Shown: positions 32,760 through 41,070 of the stretch, piece by piece
Position numbering within the stretch: the stretch's first letter is position 1
Layout: each line of letters opens with the position of its first letter
Assembly: GCA_003339645.1 (NCBI GenBank)
Contig: QNUV01000041.1
Span: 310,001-374,000, forward strand
Length of the DNA stretch: 64,000 bases
DNA from: Microbacterium arborescens
Lineage (GTDB): Bacteria; Actinomycetota; Actinomycetes; Actinomycetales; Microbacteriaceae
Direction of reading: 5' to 3'
Notes under the pieces: model-generated
Told to the model about the DNA's origin: nothing
Database searches by the model: none
What the model saw: the letters and a program-made list of their open reading frames with translations, nothing else
Made by a program: the position numbers and the translations under genes

Positions 32760-34217
32760 ATGACTAACGCAACGACCGCCCCGGCCACCAAGCAGGTCGC
32801 TATCAACGACATCGGATCTGCTGAGGACTTCCTGGCCGCGGTCGAGAAGACTCTGAAGTTCTTCAACGACGGTGACCTCATCGAAGGCACCGTGGTGAAG
32901 ATCGACCGCGACGAGGTCCTCCTCGACGTCGGCTACAAGACCGAGGGCGTCATCCCCTCGCGCGAGCTTTCCATCAAGCACGACGTCGACCCCAACGAGG
33001 TCGTCAAGGTCGGCGACGAGGTCGAAGCCCTCGTTCTCCAGAAGGAGGACAAGGAAGGCCGCCTCATCCTCTCCAAGAAGCGTGCGCAGTACGAGCGCGC
33101 TTGGGGCGACGTCGAGAAGATCAAGGAGAACGACGGTGTCGTCACCGGCTCCGTGATCGAGGTCGTCAAGGGCGGTCTGATCGTCGACATCGGCCTGCGC
33201 GGCTTCCTGCCGGCATCGCTCATCGAGCTGCGTCGCGTCCGCGACCTCACGCCGTACCTCGGCCAGGAGATCGAGGCCAAGATCCTCGAGCTCGACAAGA
33301 ACCGCAACAACGTCGTGCTCTCGCGCCGCGCCCTGCTCGAGCAGACGCAGTCCGAGTCGCGCACCACGTTCCTCAACAACCTGCACAAGGGTCAGGTCCG
33401 CAAGGGCGTCGTCTCGTCGATCGTCAACTTCGGTGCGTTCGTCGACCTCGGCGGCGTGGACGGCCTCGTGCACGTCTCCGAGCTCTCGTGGAAGCACATC
33501 GAGCACGCCTCCGAGGTTGTCGAGGTGGGCCAGGAGGTCACCGTCGAGATCCTCGAGGTCGACCTCGACCGCGAGCGCGTCTCGCTGTCGCTGAAGGCGA
33601 CGCAGGAGGACCCGTGGCAGGTCTTCGCCCGCACCCACGCGATCGGCCAGGTCGCTCCGGGTAAGGTCACCAAGCTCGTTCCGTTCGGTGCGTTCGTGCG
33701 CGTCGCAGACGGCATCGAGGGCCTCGTGCACATCTCCGAGCTGTCGGGCAAGCACGTCGAGCTCGCCGAGCAGGTCGTGTCGGTCGGCGAAGAGGTCTTC
33801 GTCAAGATCATCGACATCGACCTCGAGCGTCGCCGCATCTCGCTGTCGCTCAAGCAGGCGAACGAGTCGGTCGACCCCTACGGCACCGAGTTCGACCCGG
33901 CCCTCTACGGCATGGTCACCGAGTACGACGAGAACGGGGAGTACAAGTACCCCGAGGGCTTCGACCCGGAGACCAACCAGTGGAAGGAAGGCTTCGACGA
34001 GCAGCGTCTTGCCTGGGAGGCCGAGTACGCGGCAGCTCAGGGTCGCTGGGAGGCTCACAAGGCCGCCGTCGTCAAGGCTCTCGAGGCCGAGGCTGCGGCT
34101 CCCGCCGACAACGGCTCGTCGTTCTCGTCGGACGTCCAGTCCGCGAGCACCGGCGGTGGCACCCTTGCCGACGACGAGGCTCTCGCCGCTCTGCGCGAGA
34201 AGCTGTCGGGCCGCTGA
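32760..34217 (+). CDS. rpsA: 30S ribosomal protein S1
   Basis: RNA-binding protein of four S1 (OB-fold) repeats that helps mRNA bind the 30S subunit. The 485-residue product has repeats beginning near GDLIEGTVVKIDRDEVLLDV, ENDGVVTGSVIEVVKGGLIV, LHKGQVRKGVVSSIVNFGAF and AIGQVAPGKVTKLVPFGAFV. The first two are the divergent ribosome-binding type, the last two the typical VHVSELSWKH/VHISELSGKH type. The four-repeat length is standard in actinobacteria, against six in E. coli. ATG 32760 follows AAGGA. The acidic/Ala-Ser-rich tail ends at a strong terminator. Confidence 0.96.
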   Translation: MTNATTAPATKQVAINDIGSAEDFLAAVEKTLKFFNDGDLIEGTVVKIDRDEVLLDVGYKTEGVIPSRELSIKHDVDPNEVVKVGDEVEALVLQKEDKEGRLILSKKRAQYERAWGDVEKIKENDGVVTGSVIEVVKGGLIVDIGLRGFLPASLIELRRVRDLTPYLGQEIEAKILELDKNRNNVVLSRRALLEQTQSESRTTFLNNLHKGQVRKGVVSSIVNFGAFVDLGGVDGLVHVSELSWKHIEHASEVVEVGQEVTVEILEVDLDRERVSLSLKATQEDPWQVFARTHAIGQVAPGKVTKLVPFGAFVRVADGIEGLVHISELSGKHVELAEQVVSVGEEVFVKIIDIDLERRRISLSLKQANESVDPYGTEFDPALYGMVTEYDENGEYKYPEGFDPETNQWKEGFDEQRLAWEAEYAAAQGRWEAHKAAVVKALEAEAAAPADNGSSFSSDVQSASTGGGTLADDEALAALREKLSGR

Positions 34218-34229
34218 GTTCACACTGAC

Positions 34230-34272
34230 ACGACGGAAGGGTCGGAGCCTCGTGCTCCGGCCCTTCCGCCGT
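34230..34272 (+). terminator. Terminator of rpsA
   Basis: A 19-position stem (34230-34248 against 34254-34272) with one A-C mismatch and one T-G wobble, closed by a 5-nt loop; a short TT follows. It starts 12 nt after the rpsA stop. Confidence 0.8.
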
Positions 34273-34329
34273 TTCATGCGCAGTCGGGATCATCAGCCCG
34301 CCGCGTGCCCGGGCTGCTCCGGGACGCGA

Positions 34330-34335
34330 TAGTTT
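34330..34335 (+). promoter_or_regulatory. -10 element of a leaderless histidine-kinase transcript
   Basis: TAGTTT ends 6 nt before ATG 34342 and is separated from rpsA by its terminator. Confidence 0.4.
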
Positions 34336-34341
34336 CAGATC

Positions 34342-36018
34342 ATGGAGACGGACACGCCGCAGCGCACGCGGGCGACATATGTTCTCCCCGCGCCCCCGCG
34401 ATGGGTCGATGCCGTCCTCGGCGACGGCGACCGCACGCGATCGGCGATGCTCAATCAGATCGTCACCACGTCCGTGGTGCTCGTCGTCGCGATCGCCGGT
34501 CTCGTCATCGGATTCCGCGGTGACACCGCTCTCTTCTTCCTCGCGGTCACCGCCGTGTTCATGCTCACCGGCGCCGCGATTATCGTCCCTTGGGGTCACC
34601 TCCGGCCGCTGTGGCTCGCGATGATCCCACTCGGCGACGTCGCGGCGATCGGGGTCATGCGGGTCGCCGAACCGACCGGGGGATTCGGGCTGCTGTGGGT
34701 GTTCCCCGTGATCTGGCTCGCCGCCGGGTTCGGCACCGTCGGCTGGATCGGGGGCATCGTCCTCGCTCTGACCGCGTACGGAGTGACGGAGGCCGTCATC
34801 CATGCGTCGCCGTCCTCGTTCGGGTTTCTTCTGCTGCCGCTGCTGCTGATCGCGGTGAGCACCTCCACGTATCTCAGCAGCAGGCGGGCCGCTGCTCAGC
34901 GTCTCCTCCTCGACCGTCAGGCGACGGTGCTGACGCAATCCCTCGAGCGAGCTCGCCGGCACGAGCAGGTGCTCACGGAGGCTCTCGACCGCGTGGACTT
35001 CGGCGTTGCTCGCATCGAAACGGACGGCTCGGCCTCGATCATCAATGATGCGCACGCCCGGCTGCAACGGGGATCCCGCACGAGCGGACAGCCCGACGTG
35101 TATGCGGCGGACGGCTCGACGCCCCTCGACCCGCAGGATCATCCGCTCGCCCGAGTGCGCCGTGGCGAGGCGTTCACCGACGCGCGCATCCAGGTCGGAC
35201 GCGACGATGACCGCCGCGTCCTGAGCGTGTCGGCACGGCGCATCATCGAGCCGGACGGACGCGACTCCGGAGCCGTCGTCGTCACGCGTGACGTCACCTC
35301 CGAGACCGACGCGCTGCGAGAACGGGATGCATTGGTCTCGTCGGTGTCGCACGAGCTGCGCACGCCCCTCACCTCGATCCTCGGGTACCTCGAACTCGCG
35401 ATCGACACTCCCGGGGTGCCCGAGGCGGCGCTCGAGAACCTGCGCGTAGCCGACCGGAATGCGGATCAGCTGCTGCGTCTCGTGGGCGACGTGCTCGCTG
35501 CGTCGAGCCAGCACAAGTCCGCAGCCCAGCTGACGGTGTCTCCGGCCGACATCGATCTCGTCGAGATCGTCAACGCCGCGGTGGAGTCCATCCTCGTCAG
35601 CGCGGGCGAGCGCGGGATCACGATCGATGTGTCCCGCGTCGAACCCGCCCGCGCGTACGCCGACCCGGTCCGCATCCGTCAGGTGCTCGACAACCTGCTC
35701 TCCAACGCTGTGAAGTACAACCGCCCGCGCGGACGCGTGTCAGTGGCGACCTCGGTGGGCGATCAGTGGGCGCTCATCGCAGTCCAGGACTCGGGTGTGG
35801 GCCTCAACGAGGAGGACCTCGGTTCGGTGTTCCAGCGCTACTACCGTGGAGCCGCTGTGCGGGACTCCACCGTCACCGGAAACGGACTCGGGCTCGCCAT
35901 CAGCCGCGACATCGTCCGCAGGCACGGCGGCGACATCACGGTGAGCAGCGTCCTGGGGGTGGGGTCGACGTTCTCGGTGACGCTTCCGGCCCGTCGACCG
36001 GGGGCGGCGCCGTCATGA
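34342..36018 (+). CDS. Membrane sensor histidine kinase
   Basis: A 558-residue kinase with six predicted membrane helices (about 37-180) and no large extracytoplasmic domain, then a PAS-like region (about 210-325, FGVARIETDGSASIINDAHA and VVVTRDVTSETDALRERDAL). A HisKA domain with H337 in VSSVSHELRTPLTSILGYLE and an HATPase domain follow, the latter with N-box NLLSNAVKYN, G1 DSGVGL, F-box VFQRYYRG and G2 GNGLGLAISRDIVRRHGG. The membrane part suggests an intramembrane or cytoplasmic-side signal. Its stop overlaps the ATG of the GGDEF-like gene (ATGA), and a response regulator lies convergent just beyond. Confidence 0.92.
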   Translation: METDTPQRTRATYVLPAPPRWVDAVLGDGDRTRSAMLNQIVTTSVVLVVAIAGLVIGFRGDTALFFLAVTAVFMLTGAAIIVPWGHLRPLWLAMIPLGDVAAIGVMRVAEPTGGFGLLWVFPVIWLAAGFGTVGWIGGIVLALTAYGVTEAVIHASPSSFGFLLLPLLLIAVSTSTYLSSRRAAAQRLLLDRQATVLTQSLERARRHEQVLTEALDRVDFGVARIETDGSASIINDAHARLQRGSRTSGQPDVYAADGSTPLDPQDHPLARVRRGEAFTDARIQVGRDDDRRVLSVSARRIIEPDGRDSGAVVVTRDVTSETDALRERDALVSSVSHELRTPLTSILGYLELAIDTPGVPEAALENLRVADRNADQLLRLVGDVLAASSQHKSAAQLTVSPADIDLVEIVNAAVESILVSAGERGITIDVSRVEPARAYADPVRIRQVLDNLLSNAVKYNRPRGRVSVATSVGDQWALIAVQDSGVGLNEEDLGSVFQRYYRGAAVRDSTVTGNGLGLAISRDIVRRHGGDITVSSVLGVGSTFSVTLPARRPGAAPS

Positions 36019-37178
36019 TCGACCAGTTCTCCGTATCCGTGATCACCGCGATCGTGGTCTTGGCGTGCGCGGTGCTCTTCGTCTTCGACACGCTGGTGCG
36101 GCGTCCCGAGCAGAGCGGCCGCTTCTGGGCGGTCGGGTTCCTCTGCGCCGTGCTGACGACGATGTTCTATGTCGTGTGGGCCAGCGCTCCTGAGACCGCG
36201 TGGGCCGTCGTGTGCGGCAACACGGCTTCGGTGGTGGGCACGGGGCTCATGTGGCTCGGATGCCGTGCCTACAATCGGCGGACGGTACGCGGGGCCGGCG
36301 TGCTGGTGGCGGTCGCCGGCATCGTCGCCGCGATCGCCGCGTCCGTCGAGTTCGCACTGGGCGGCGACGACTGGTCCGGCTCCCTCGTGATGTTCGCCGC
36401 CCTGAGCGCCGCCGCGGCCGCTGCCTCGGTGGAGTGCTTCCGCGGCGCGCTCGGGGCATCCCGCACGGCGCTCCCGCTGGGTCTCGTGTTCGGTGTGCAG
36501 GCCGCGTTCTATCTCGCGCGCATCCTCGTCGTGTCGATGTTCGGCTACGGCGAGACGTTTCAGCTGTGGGTGGGCTCTGTGCCGACCAGCATCCTCACCG
36601 TCGTCCTCTCCATCACGGCAGTCGTGAGTGCGTCCGTACTGCGTGCCGGCCGGGCCGGTGTCCGCGGCTCCGATTCTCCGGAGGGGCGGGATGCCGGCCC
36701 CGGCGAGATCGTCTCGGTCGCCGGCTTCCGCCGCGCTGTCGCCGTGAGCGTCCAACGCGCGCGAGCCCGGCGGGAGCTGATGGCGGTCTGGGTGATCGAG
36801 CTCGACGGGCTCGAATACATCGCGACGGCTTTCGGCCTCGATGTCGGCGACGAGGTCGTGCAGACGTGGCGCGACACCATGACGACCAACGCGCCGACGC
36901 TCGCTGTCGTCGGCGAGGTCGGCTCCGAGCGGATCGGCGTCGTCACGGTCGTGAGCTCGGCGGCCGACGCGCGGCGACAGGCCATGGCGCTGTACCGCTC
37001 GCTTTTCGAGGCGCTCGCATCGGTCGAGGGGGGAGTGCTGCCCGCGATCGGGATCGGAGTCGCCCTGAGCGACGTGGTGGGCTACGACGGGGACGCTCTC
37101 ATCGAGGTCGCCGCGACGACGGCGACCCGCGCGTCATCCGGGGTGGCGTCGGCCGTGCTTCTCGCGGAGCCTTCCTGA
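36015..37178 (+). CDS. Seven-helix membrane protein with degenerate GGDEF domain
   Basis: A 387-residue protein with about seven hydrophobic helices (10-220) followed by a cytoplasmic domain (about 235-387) with the GGDEF fold pattern: VSVAGFRRAVAVSVQRARAR, LMAVWVIELDGLEYIATAFG, DVGDEVVQTWRDTM. The active-site loop reads GEVGSERIGVV, so GSERI (303-307) stands where GGDEF is expected. Diguanylate cyclase activity is therefore unlikely; a substrate-binding, dimerisation or signal-transfer role is more plausible. It is translationally coupled to the histidine kinase (ATGA), which suggests it is a partner in that pathway. Confidence 0.8.
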   Translation: MIDQFSVSVITAIVVLACAVLFVFDTLVRRPEQSGRFWAVGFLCAVLTTMFYVVWASAPETAWAVVCGNTASVVGTGLMWLGCRAYNRRTVRGAGVLVAVAGIVAAIAASVEFALGGDDWSGSLVMFAALSAAAAAASVECFRGALGASRTALPLGLVFGVQAAFYLARILVVSMFGYGETFQLWVGSVPTSILTVVLSITAVVSASVLRAGRAGVRGSDSPEGRDAGPGEIVSVAGFRRAVAVSVQRARARRELMAVWVIELDGLEYIATAFGLDVGDEVVQTWRDTMTTNAPTLAVVGEVGSERIGVVTVVSSAADARRQAMALYRSLFEALASVEGGVLPAIGIGVALSDVVGYDGDALIEVAATTATRASSGVASAVLLAEPS

Positions 37179-37206
37179 TCGCGTGAACGGGTCGGCTCAG
37201 GAAGGC
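37169..37206. terminator. Bidirectional hairpin spanning both stop codons
   Basis: Perfect 10-bp arms GCCTTCCTGA (37169-37178) and TCAGGAAGGC (37197-37206), loop 18 nt. Each arm contains the stop codon of one of the two convergent genes, so both mRNAs would end with their last codons inside the stem. Confidence 0.6.
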
Positions 37207-37925
37207 GCGAGGCGATAACCGATGCCCTGGTCCGAGAGGATCAGCGTGGAGGCGGCCGCGGCGGCGAGCGTCTGCCGCAGCGACTCGACGCTGCGCTCTA
37301 CCGCCCGGACCTCATCGGCATCGGGGGCATCGGCGCGCGAGCGGGAGCGCAGGGAGAGCGCGAGCTCGTGCTTCGTCCGTGTGCGCCCATGCGCGACGAC
37401 CAGGTCGCGCAGCACCGCCGATTCGGTGGGCGCGAGGTCGACGGGTGCGCCGGCGACGCGGAATCCGCCTTCGTCGACGAAGAGGTCACCGTAAGCGGAC
37501 CCGGCCGGCGCGGACGTCGCCAGCCCGGCGGGGACGATGTCGTCGACGGGCGCCTCTTCGCGGCGCCGTCGAGACGGAATCGCGGCGAGGCGTGCCTTGA
37601 GGTCTCGCGGGCGGAAGGGCTTGCCGAGGTACTCGTCGCCACCGGCTGCTCGCCCTCGTTCCGCATCGCCGGGCTCGACGAACGCCGAGATGAAGATGAT
37701 GTAGGTGTCGCTGAACGCGCGGACGCGGCGCGCGACCTCGAACCCGTCGATCCCCGGGATGTTGACGTCGAGCGTCGTGACGTCGGGGGCGACGGTTCGG
37801 ATCAGCTCGACCGCGTCGAGCCCGTTCTCGGTGGCGTGCACGGTGAACCCGCTCGACTCGAGGATCGCCGAAAGCAGGCTGCGGATGTCGGCCTGGTCTT
37901 CGACGATGACGGCGGTACGTTCCAC
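37197..37925 (-). CDS. Response regulator, receiver plus winged-helix DNA-binding domain
   Basis: A 242-residue OmpR-like regulator. The receiver domain (1-115) has the acidic pair in VIVEDQADIRSLLS, phosphoacceptor D53 in TTLDVNIPGIDGF, S80 in IIFISAF and K102 in YLGKPFRPRDL. After a linker, residues about 145-242 form a winged-helix domain (GGFRVAGAPVDLAPTESAVL, RDLVVAHGRTRTKHELALSL, AVERSVESLRQ, ILSDQGIGYRLAPS). The linker includes an unusual Ala/Arg-rich stretch. The GTG start is at 37925. It is convergent to the kinase/GGDEF operon; pairing with that kinase is inferred from proximity. Confidence 0.92.
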   Translation of the reverse strand: MERTAVIVEDQADIRSLLSAILESSGFTVHATENGLDAVELIRTVAPDVTTLDVNIPGIDGFEVARRVRAFSDTYIIFISAFVEPGDAERGRAAGGDEYLGKPFRPRDLKARLAAIPSRRRREEAPVDDIVPAGLATSAPAGSAYGDLFVDEGGFRVAGAPVDLAPTESAVLRDLVVAHGRTRTKHELALSLRSRSRADAPDADEVRAVERSVESLRQTLAAAAASTLILSDQGIGYRLAPS

Positions 37926-38016
37926 GGTGATCCCACCTTCTGCGGGTTGTCAGGGTTCCATCGTATCGATCGCGCGACCTCGCGCCGGGTCTAGCGCCCA
38001 TGGCATCCTCGGGTGT

Positions 38017-38625
38017 ATGCCTCTGATCGCATTGACCGGCGGGATCGCATCCGGCAAGAGCACGATCGCACGGCGGCTGACGGAGCACGGTGCCGTCGTC
38101 GTCGATGCCGATGCGATCGTCCGAGACGTCCAGCGAGCGGGTTCGCCCGTCCTGGAGGCCATTCGCGCGGCGTTCGGGCCGGCAGTGATCACGGCGGATG
38201 GTGAGCTCGACCGCGCCGCGCTGGCGTCCATCGTCTTCGCCGACTCGGAGGCGCGGACGACGCTGAACGAGATTGTGCACCCGGCGGTGCGCGCGGAATC
38301 GCAGCGTCGCTTCGACGAGGCGCTCGGGCAGGAGCGCAGGAGAGTCGTCGTGTACGACGTGCCGCTGCTCGTCGAGGCCCGCGTCGACGACCCGTGGGAC
38401 GCGATCGTCGTCGCGCACGCGCCCGCCCCCGTGCGCCGCGAGCGGCTGCAGCACCTGCGGGGGATGACGGCCGAGGAGGCCGACCGCAGGATCGCGGCTC
38501 AGGTGCCGGATGACGAGCGCCTCGCGATCGCGGACGTCGTCATCGACACCGCGGGCGACCTCGACGAAACGCTCCGGCAGGTCGACGCCCTGTGGGACCG
38601 GCTGACGGCGGAGGCCACCGGCTAG
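38017..38625 (+). CDS. coaE: Dephospho-CoA kinase CoaE
   Basis: Phosphorylates the 3'-hydroxyl of dephospho-CoA, the last step of CoA synthesis. The 202-residue P-loop kinase has Walker A in LTGGIASGKSTIARRL (residues 8-16), VVVDADAIVRDVQRAGSPVL, EIVHPAVR, VVVYDVPLLVEA, and the lid arginines RRERLQHLRGMTAEEADRRI. Actinobacterial CoaE often carries a C-terminal DUF1697/GrpB-type fusion; this one does not. ATG 38017 is chosen because the product starts right at the first beta-strand; no strong Shine-Dalgarno is seen. uvrB follows under its own promoter. Confidence 0.94.
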   Translation: MPLIALTGGIASGKSTIARRLTEHGAVVVDADAIVRDVQRAGSPVLEAIRAAFGPAVITADGELDRAALASIVFADSEARTTLNEIVHPAVRAESQRRFDEALGQERRRVVVYDVPLLVEARVDDPWDAIVVAHAPAPVRRERLQHLRGMTAEEADRRIAAQVPDDERLAIADVVIDTAGDLDETLRQVDALWDRLTAEATG

Positions 38626-38659
38626 CACGAGCGCACGCTCTGAGCGAAGACCGGGCCCG

Positions 38660-38682
38660 GTGTCGGTGGCCCCGCCTACGCT
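38660..38682 (+). promoter_or_regulatory. PafBC-type DNA-damage promoter of uvrB, leaderless
   Basis: GTGTCGGTG (38660-38668), 8 nt, TACGCT (38677-38682) matches the actinobacterial RecA-independent damage motif TTGTCRGTG-N8-TANNNT at every defined position except the first T. The -10 ends 6 nt before ATG 38689, so the mRNA is expected to be leaderless. The block is nearly identical to that before uvrA (41559-41581). Confidence 0.7.
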
Positions 38683-38688
38683 GGAATC

Positions 38689-40770
38689 ATGCAGACCACG
38701 CGCTCAGTGAGGCCCTTCGAGGTCATCAGCGAATACGTCCCGAGCGGTGACCAGCCCCAGGCGATCGCCGAGCTCGCGGGCAGGATCAACGCGGGTGAGA
38801 CCGACGTCGTGCTGCTGGGCGCCACCGGTACGGGGAAGTCCGCGACGACGGCGTGGCTCATCGAGCAGGTGCAACGGCCGACGCTCGTCATGGCGCACAA
38901 CAAGACGCTCGCCGCGCAGCTGGCGAACGAGTTCCGCGATCTCATGCCGAACAACGCGGTCGAGTACTTCGTCAGCTACTACGACTACTACCAGCCCGAG
39001 GCCTACGTCCCGCAGACCGACACCTTCATCGAGAAGGACTCCTCGATCAACGCCGAAGTCGAGCGGTTGCGCCACTCGACCACCAACTCGCTGCTGAGCC
39101 GCCGCGACGTCGTCGTCGTCAGCACCGTCTCGTGCATCTACGGCCTCGGCGCGCCGGAGGAGTACCTGCGCGCCATGGTCGCGCTGCAGGTGGGGGAGCG
39201 TTACGACCGCGACGCCCTGATCCGCAAGTTCATCGCAATGCAGTACAACCGCAACGACGTGGACTTCTCGCGCGGCAACTTCCGGGTGCGGGGCGACACC
39301 ATCGAGATCATCCCCGTGTACGAGGAATACGCGATCCGCATCGAACTCTTCGGCGACGAGATCGAAGCGCTCTACATGCTGCATCCTCTGACGGGCGACA
39401 TCGTGCAGAAGATGGACAGCGTTCCGGTGTTCCCGGCCTCCCACTACGTCGCGGGCACCGATACGGTGCAGCGCGCCATCGGCACCATCGAGCACGAGCT
39501 GGCTGAGCGCCTGAAGGAGTTCGAGAGCCAGGGAAAGCTGCTCGAGGCGCAGCGACTGCGGATGCGGACGACGTTCGATCTCGAGATGTTGCAGCAGCTC
39601 GGGTTCTGCTCGGGCATCGAGAACTACTCGCGGCATCTCGACGGTCGTTCCCCCGGAGAGCCACCGCACACGCTGCTCGACTTCTTCCCCGACGACTTCC
39701 TTCTCGTGATCGACGAGTCGCACGTGACCGTTCCCCAGATCGGAGCGATGTACGAGGGGGATGCCTCCCGTAAGCGCACCCTCGTCGACCACGGTTTCCG
39801 TCTGCCGAGTGCGATGGACAACCGCCCGCTCCGCTTCGACGAGTTCAAGGAGCGCGTCGGGCAGACCGTCTACCTCTCCGCGACGCCGGGGCGCTACGAG
39901 ATGGGCATCGCCGACGGCGTCGTCGAGCAGATCATCCGTCCGACGGGCCTCGTCGACCCCGAGATCATCATCAAGCCGTCGAAGGGTCAGATCGACGATC
40001 TGCTCGAGGAGATCCGACTCCGGGTGGAGCGCGACGAGCGGGTGCTCGTCACAACGCTCACGAAGAAGATGGCCGAGGAGCTGACCGACTTCCTCGGCGA
40101 GCACGGCGTGCGCGTGCGTTACCTGCACTCCGACGTCGACACGCTGCGGCGCGTCGAGCTCCTGACCGAGCTGCGCCAGGGTGCCTACGACGTCCTCGTC
40201 GGCATCAACCTGCTGCGCGAGGGACTCGACCTGCCGGAGGTGTCCCTCGTCGCGATCCTCGACGCCGACAAGGAGGGGTTCCTGCGCTCAGGAACCTCGC
40301 TGATCCAGACCATCGGACGTGCGGCACGAAACGTCTCGGGTCAGGTGCACATGTACGCCGACAAGATCACCGACTCGATGGCCGCGGCCATCGAGGAGAC
40401 CGAGCGCCGACGTGAGAAGCAGATCGCCTACAACCTCGAGAACGGCATCGATCCGCAGCCGCTGCGCAAGAAGATCGCCGACATCACCGATGCGCTCGCG
40501 CGCGAGGCGTCCGATACCCGCGATCTGCTGAACGGCAAGGCGACTGCTCGCAACAAGTCGGGCAAGGGCAAGAGCCCGACACCGCAGCTGCGACGTGAGG
40601 GAATCGCCGCAGAAGGGGCTCAGCAGCTCGAGGCGACGATCGAAGACCTGTCGCAACAGATGCTCGCCGCCGCAGCGGAACTCAAGTTCGAGCTGGCCGG
40701 GCGCCTCCGCGACGAGGTTCAGGATCTGAAGAAAGAACTGCGCGCGATGGAGCGCGCCGGGCACGCATGA
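38689..40770 (+). CDS. uvrB: Excinuclease ABC subunit B
   Basis: Damage-verifying helicase-like subunit of UvrABC nucleotide excision repair. The 693-residue protein has Walker A ([16 protein letters not shown], about 44-59), the beta-hairpin that clamps DNA ([20 protein letters not shown]), Walker B with [11 protein letters not shown], helicase motifs [27 protein letters not shown] and QTIGRAARN. The C-terminal UVR motif ([20 protein letters not shown]) recruits UvrC. The start is supported by the promoter position. uvrA lies 0.8 kb downstream with its own copy of the same promoter. Confidence 0.97.
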   Translation: MQTTRSVRPFEVISEYVPSGDQPQAIAELAGRINAGETDVVLLGATGTGKSATTAWLIEQVQRPTLVMAHNKTLAAQLANEFRDLMPNNAVEYFVSYYDYYQPEAYVPQTDTFIEKDSSINAEVERLRHSTTNSLLSRRDVVVVSTVSCIYGLGAPEEYLRAMVALQVGERYDRDALIRKFIAMQYNRNDVDFSRGNFRVRGDTIEIIPVYEEYAIRIELFGDEIEALYMLHPLTGDIVQKMDSVPVFPASHYVAGTDTVQRAIGTIEHELAERLKEFESQGKLLEAQRLRMRTTFDLEMLQQLGFCSGIENYSRHLDGRSPGEPPHTLLDFFPDDFLLVIDESHVTVPQIGAMYEGDASRKRTLVDHGFRLPSAMDNRPLRFDEFKERVGQTVYLSATPGRYEMGIADGVVEQIIRPTGLVDPEIIIKPSKGQIDDLLEEIRLRVERDERVLVTTLTKKMAEELTDFLGEHGVRVRYLHSDVDTLRRVELLTELRQGAYDVLVGINLLREGLDLPEVSLVAILDADKEGFLRSGTSLIQTIGRAARNVSGQVHMYADKITDSMAAAIEETERRREKQIAYNLENGIDPQPLRKKIADITDALAREASDTRDLLNGKATARNKSGKGKSPTPQLRREGIAAEGAQQLEATIEDLSQQMLAAAAELKFELAGRLRDEVQDLKKELRAMERAGHA

Positions 40771-40791
40771 CGCCTCGGCCGTGTCTGGGTC

Positions 40792-41028
40792 TCAGCGGGG
40801 GCAGTGCAGAAGCGGCTTCGGGCCGGTCCGGTCGACATCGTGCTCGGTCATGGGGTGGCCGCACAGCGGGCACGCGCGTCCGGTGCGCTCCGGTTCGGGT
40901 TCGGTGTCATAGGGGCCGACCGATGCGGGGCCGGCCGCGCGGATGAGGCGCGAGTTGACGTAGGCGTACCAGCCGCCCGCCTCGCGGACGCGGGTGCGGA
41001 GGGGAGGGCGGTGGTCGTGGTCGGTCAT
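40792..41028 (-). CDS. Small zinc-ribbon protein divergent from ohrR
   Basis: A 78-residue protein with a basic, aromatic N-terminus (DHDHRPPLRTRVREAGGWYA, then YVNSRLIRAAGPA) and a C-terminal potential zinc site: CPLCGHPMTEHDVD, then LLHCPR. Function is unknown. It shares a 42-nt promoter region with the OhrR-type regulator, and a minus-strand TACACT box 7 nt before ATG 41028 suggests a leaderless mRNA. Control by the regulator is likely from the geometry. A second ATG 6 nt upstream (41034) lies on the -10 and is less likely. Confidence 0.7.
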   Translation of the reverse strand: MTDHDHRPPLRTRVREAGGWYAYVNSRLIRAAGPASVGPYDTEPEPERTGRACPLCGHPMTEHDVDRTGPKPLLHCPR

Positions 41029-41035
41029 GATCATC

Positions 41036-41064
41036 AGTGTACTAACGATTAGGACGTATAGGAT
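41036..41064. promoter_or_regulatory. Interlocked divergent promoters with central palindrome
   Basis: The plus-strand -10 TAGGAT (41059-41064) is 6 nt before GTG 41071, and the minus-strand -10 TACACT (41041-41036) is 7 nt before ATG 41028. Exactly 17 nt separate the boxes, so each -10 occupies the other promoter's -35 position. Within this spacer is the palindrome CTAA-CGA-TTAG (41042-41052), a likely MarR/OhrR-type operator that would block both promoters at once. Confidence 0.6.
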
Positions 41065-41070
41065 GCGAGC

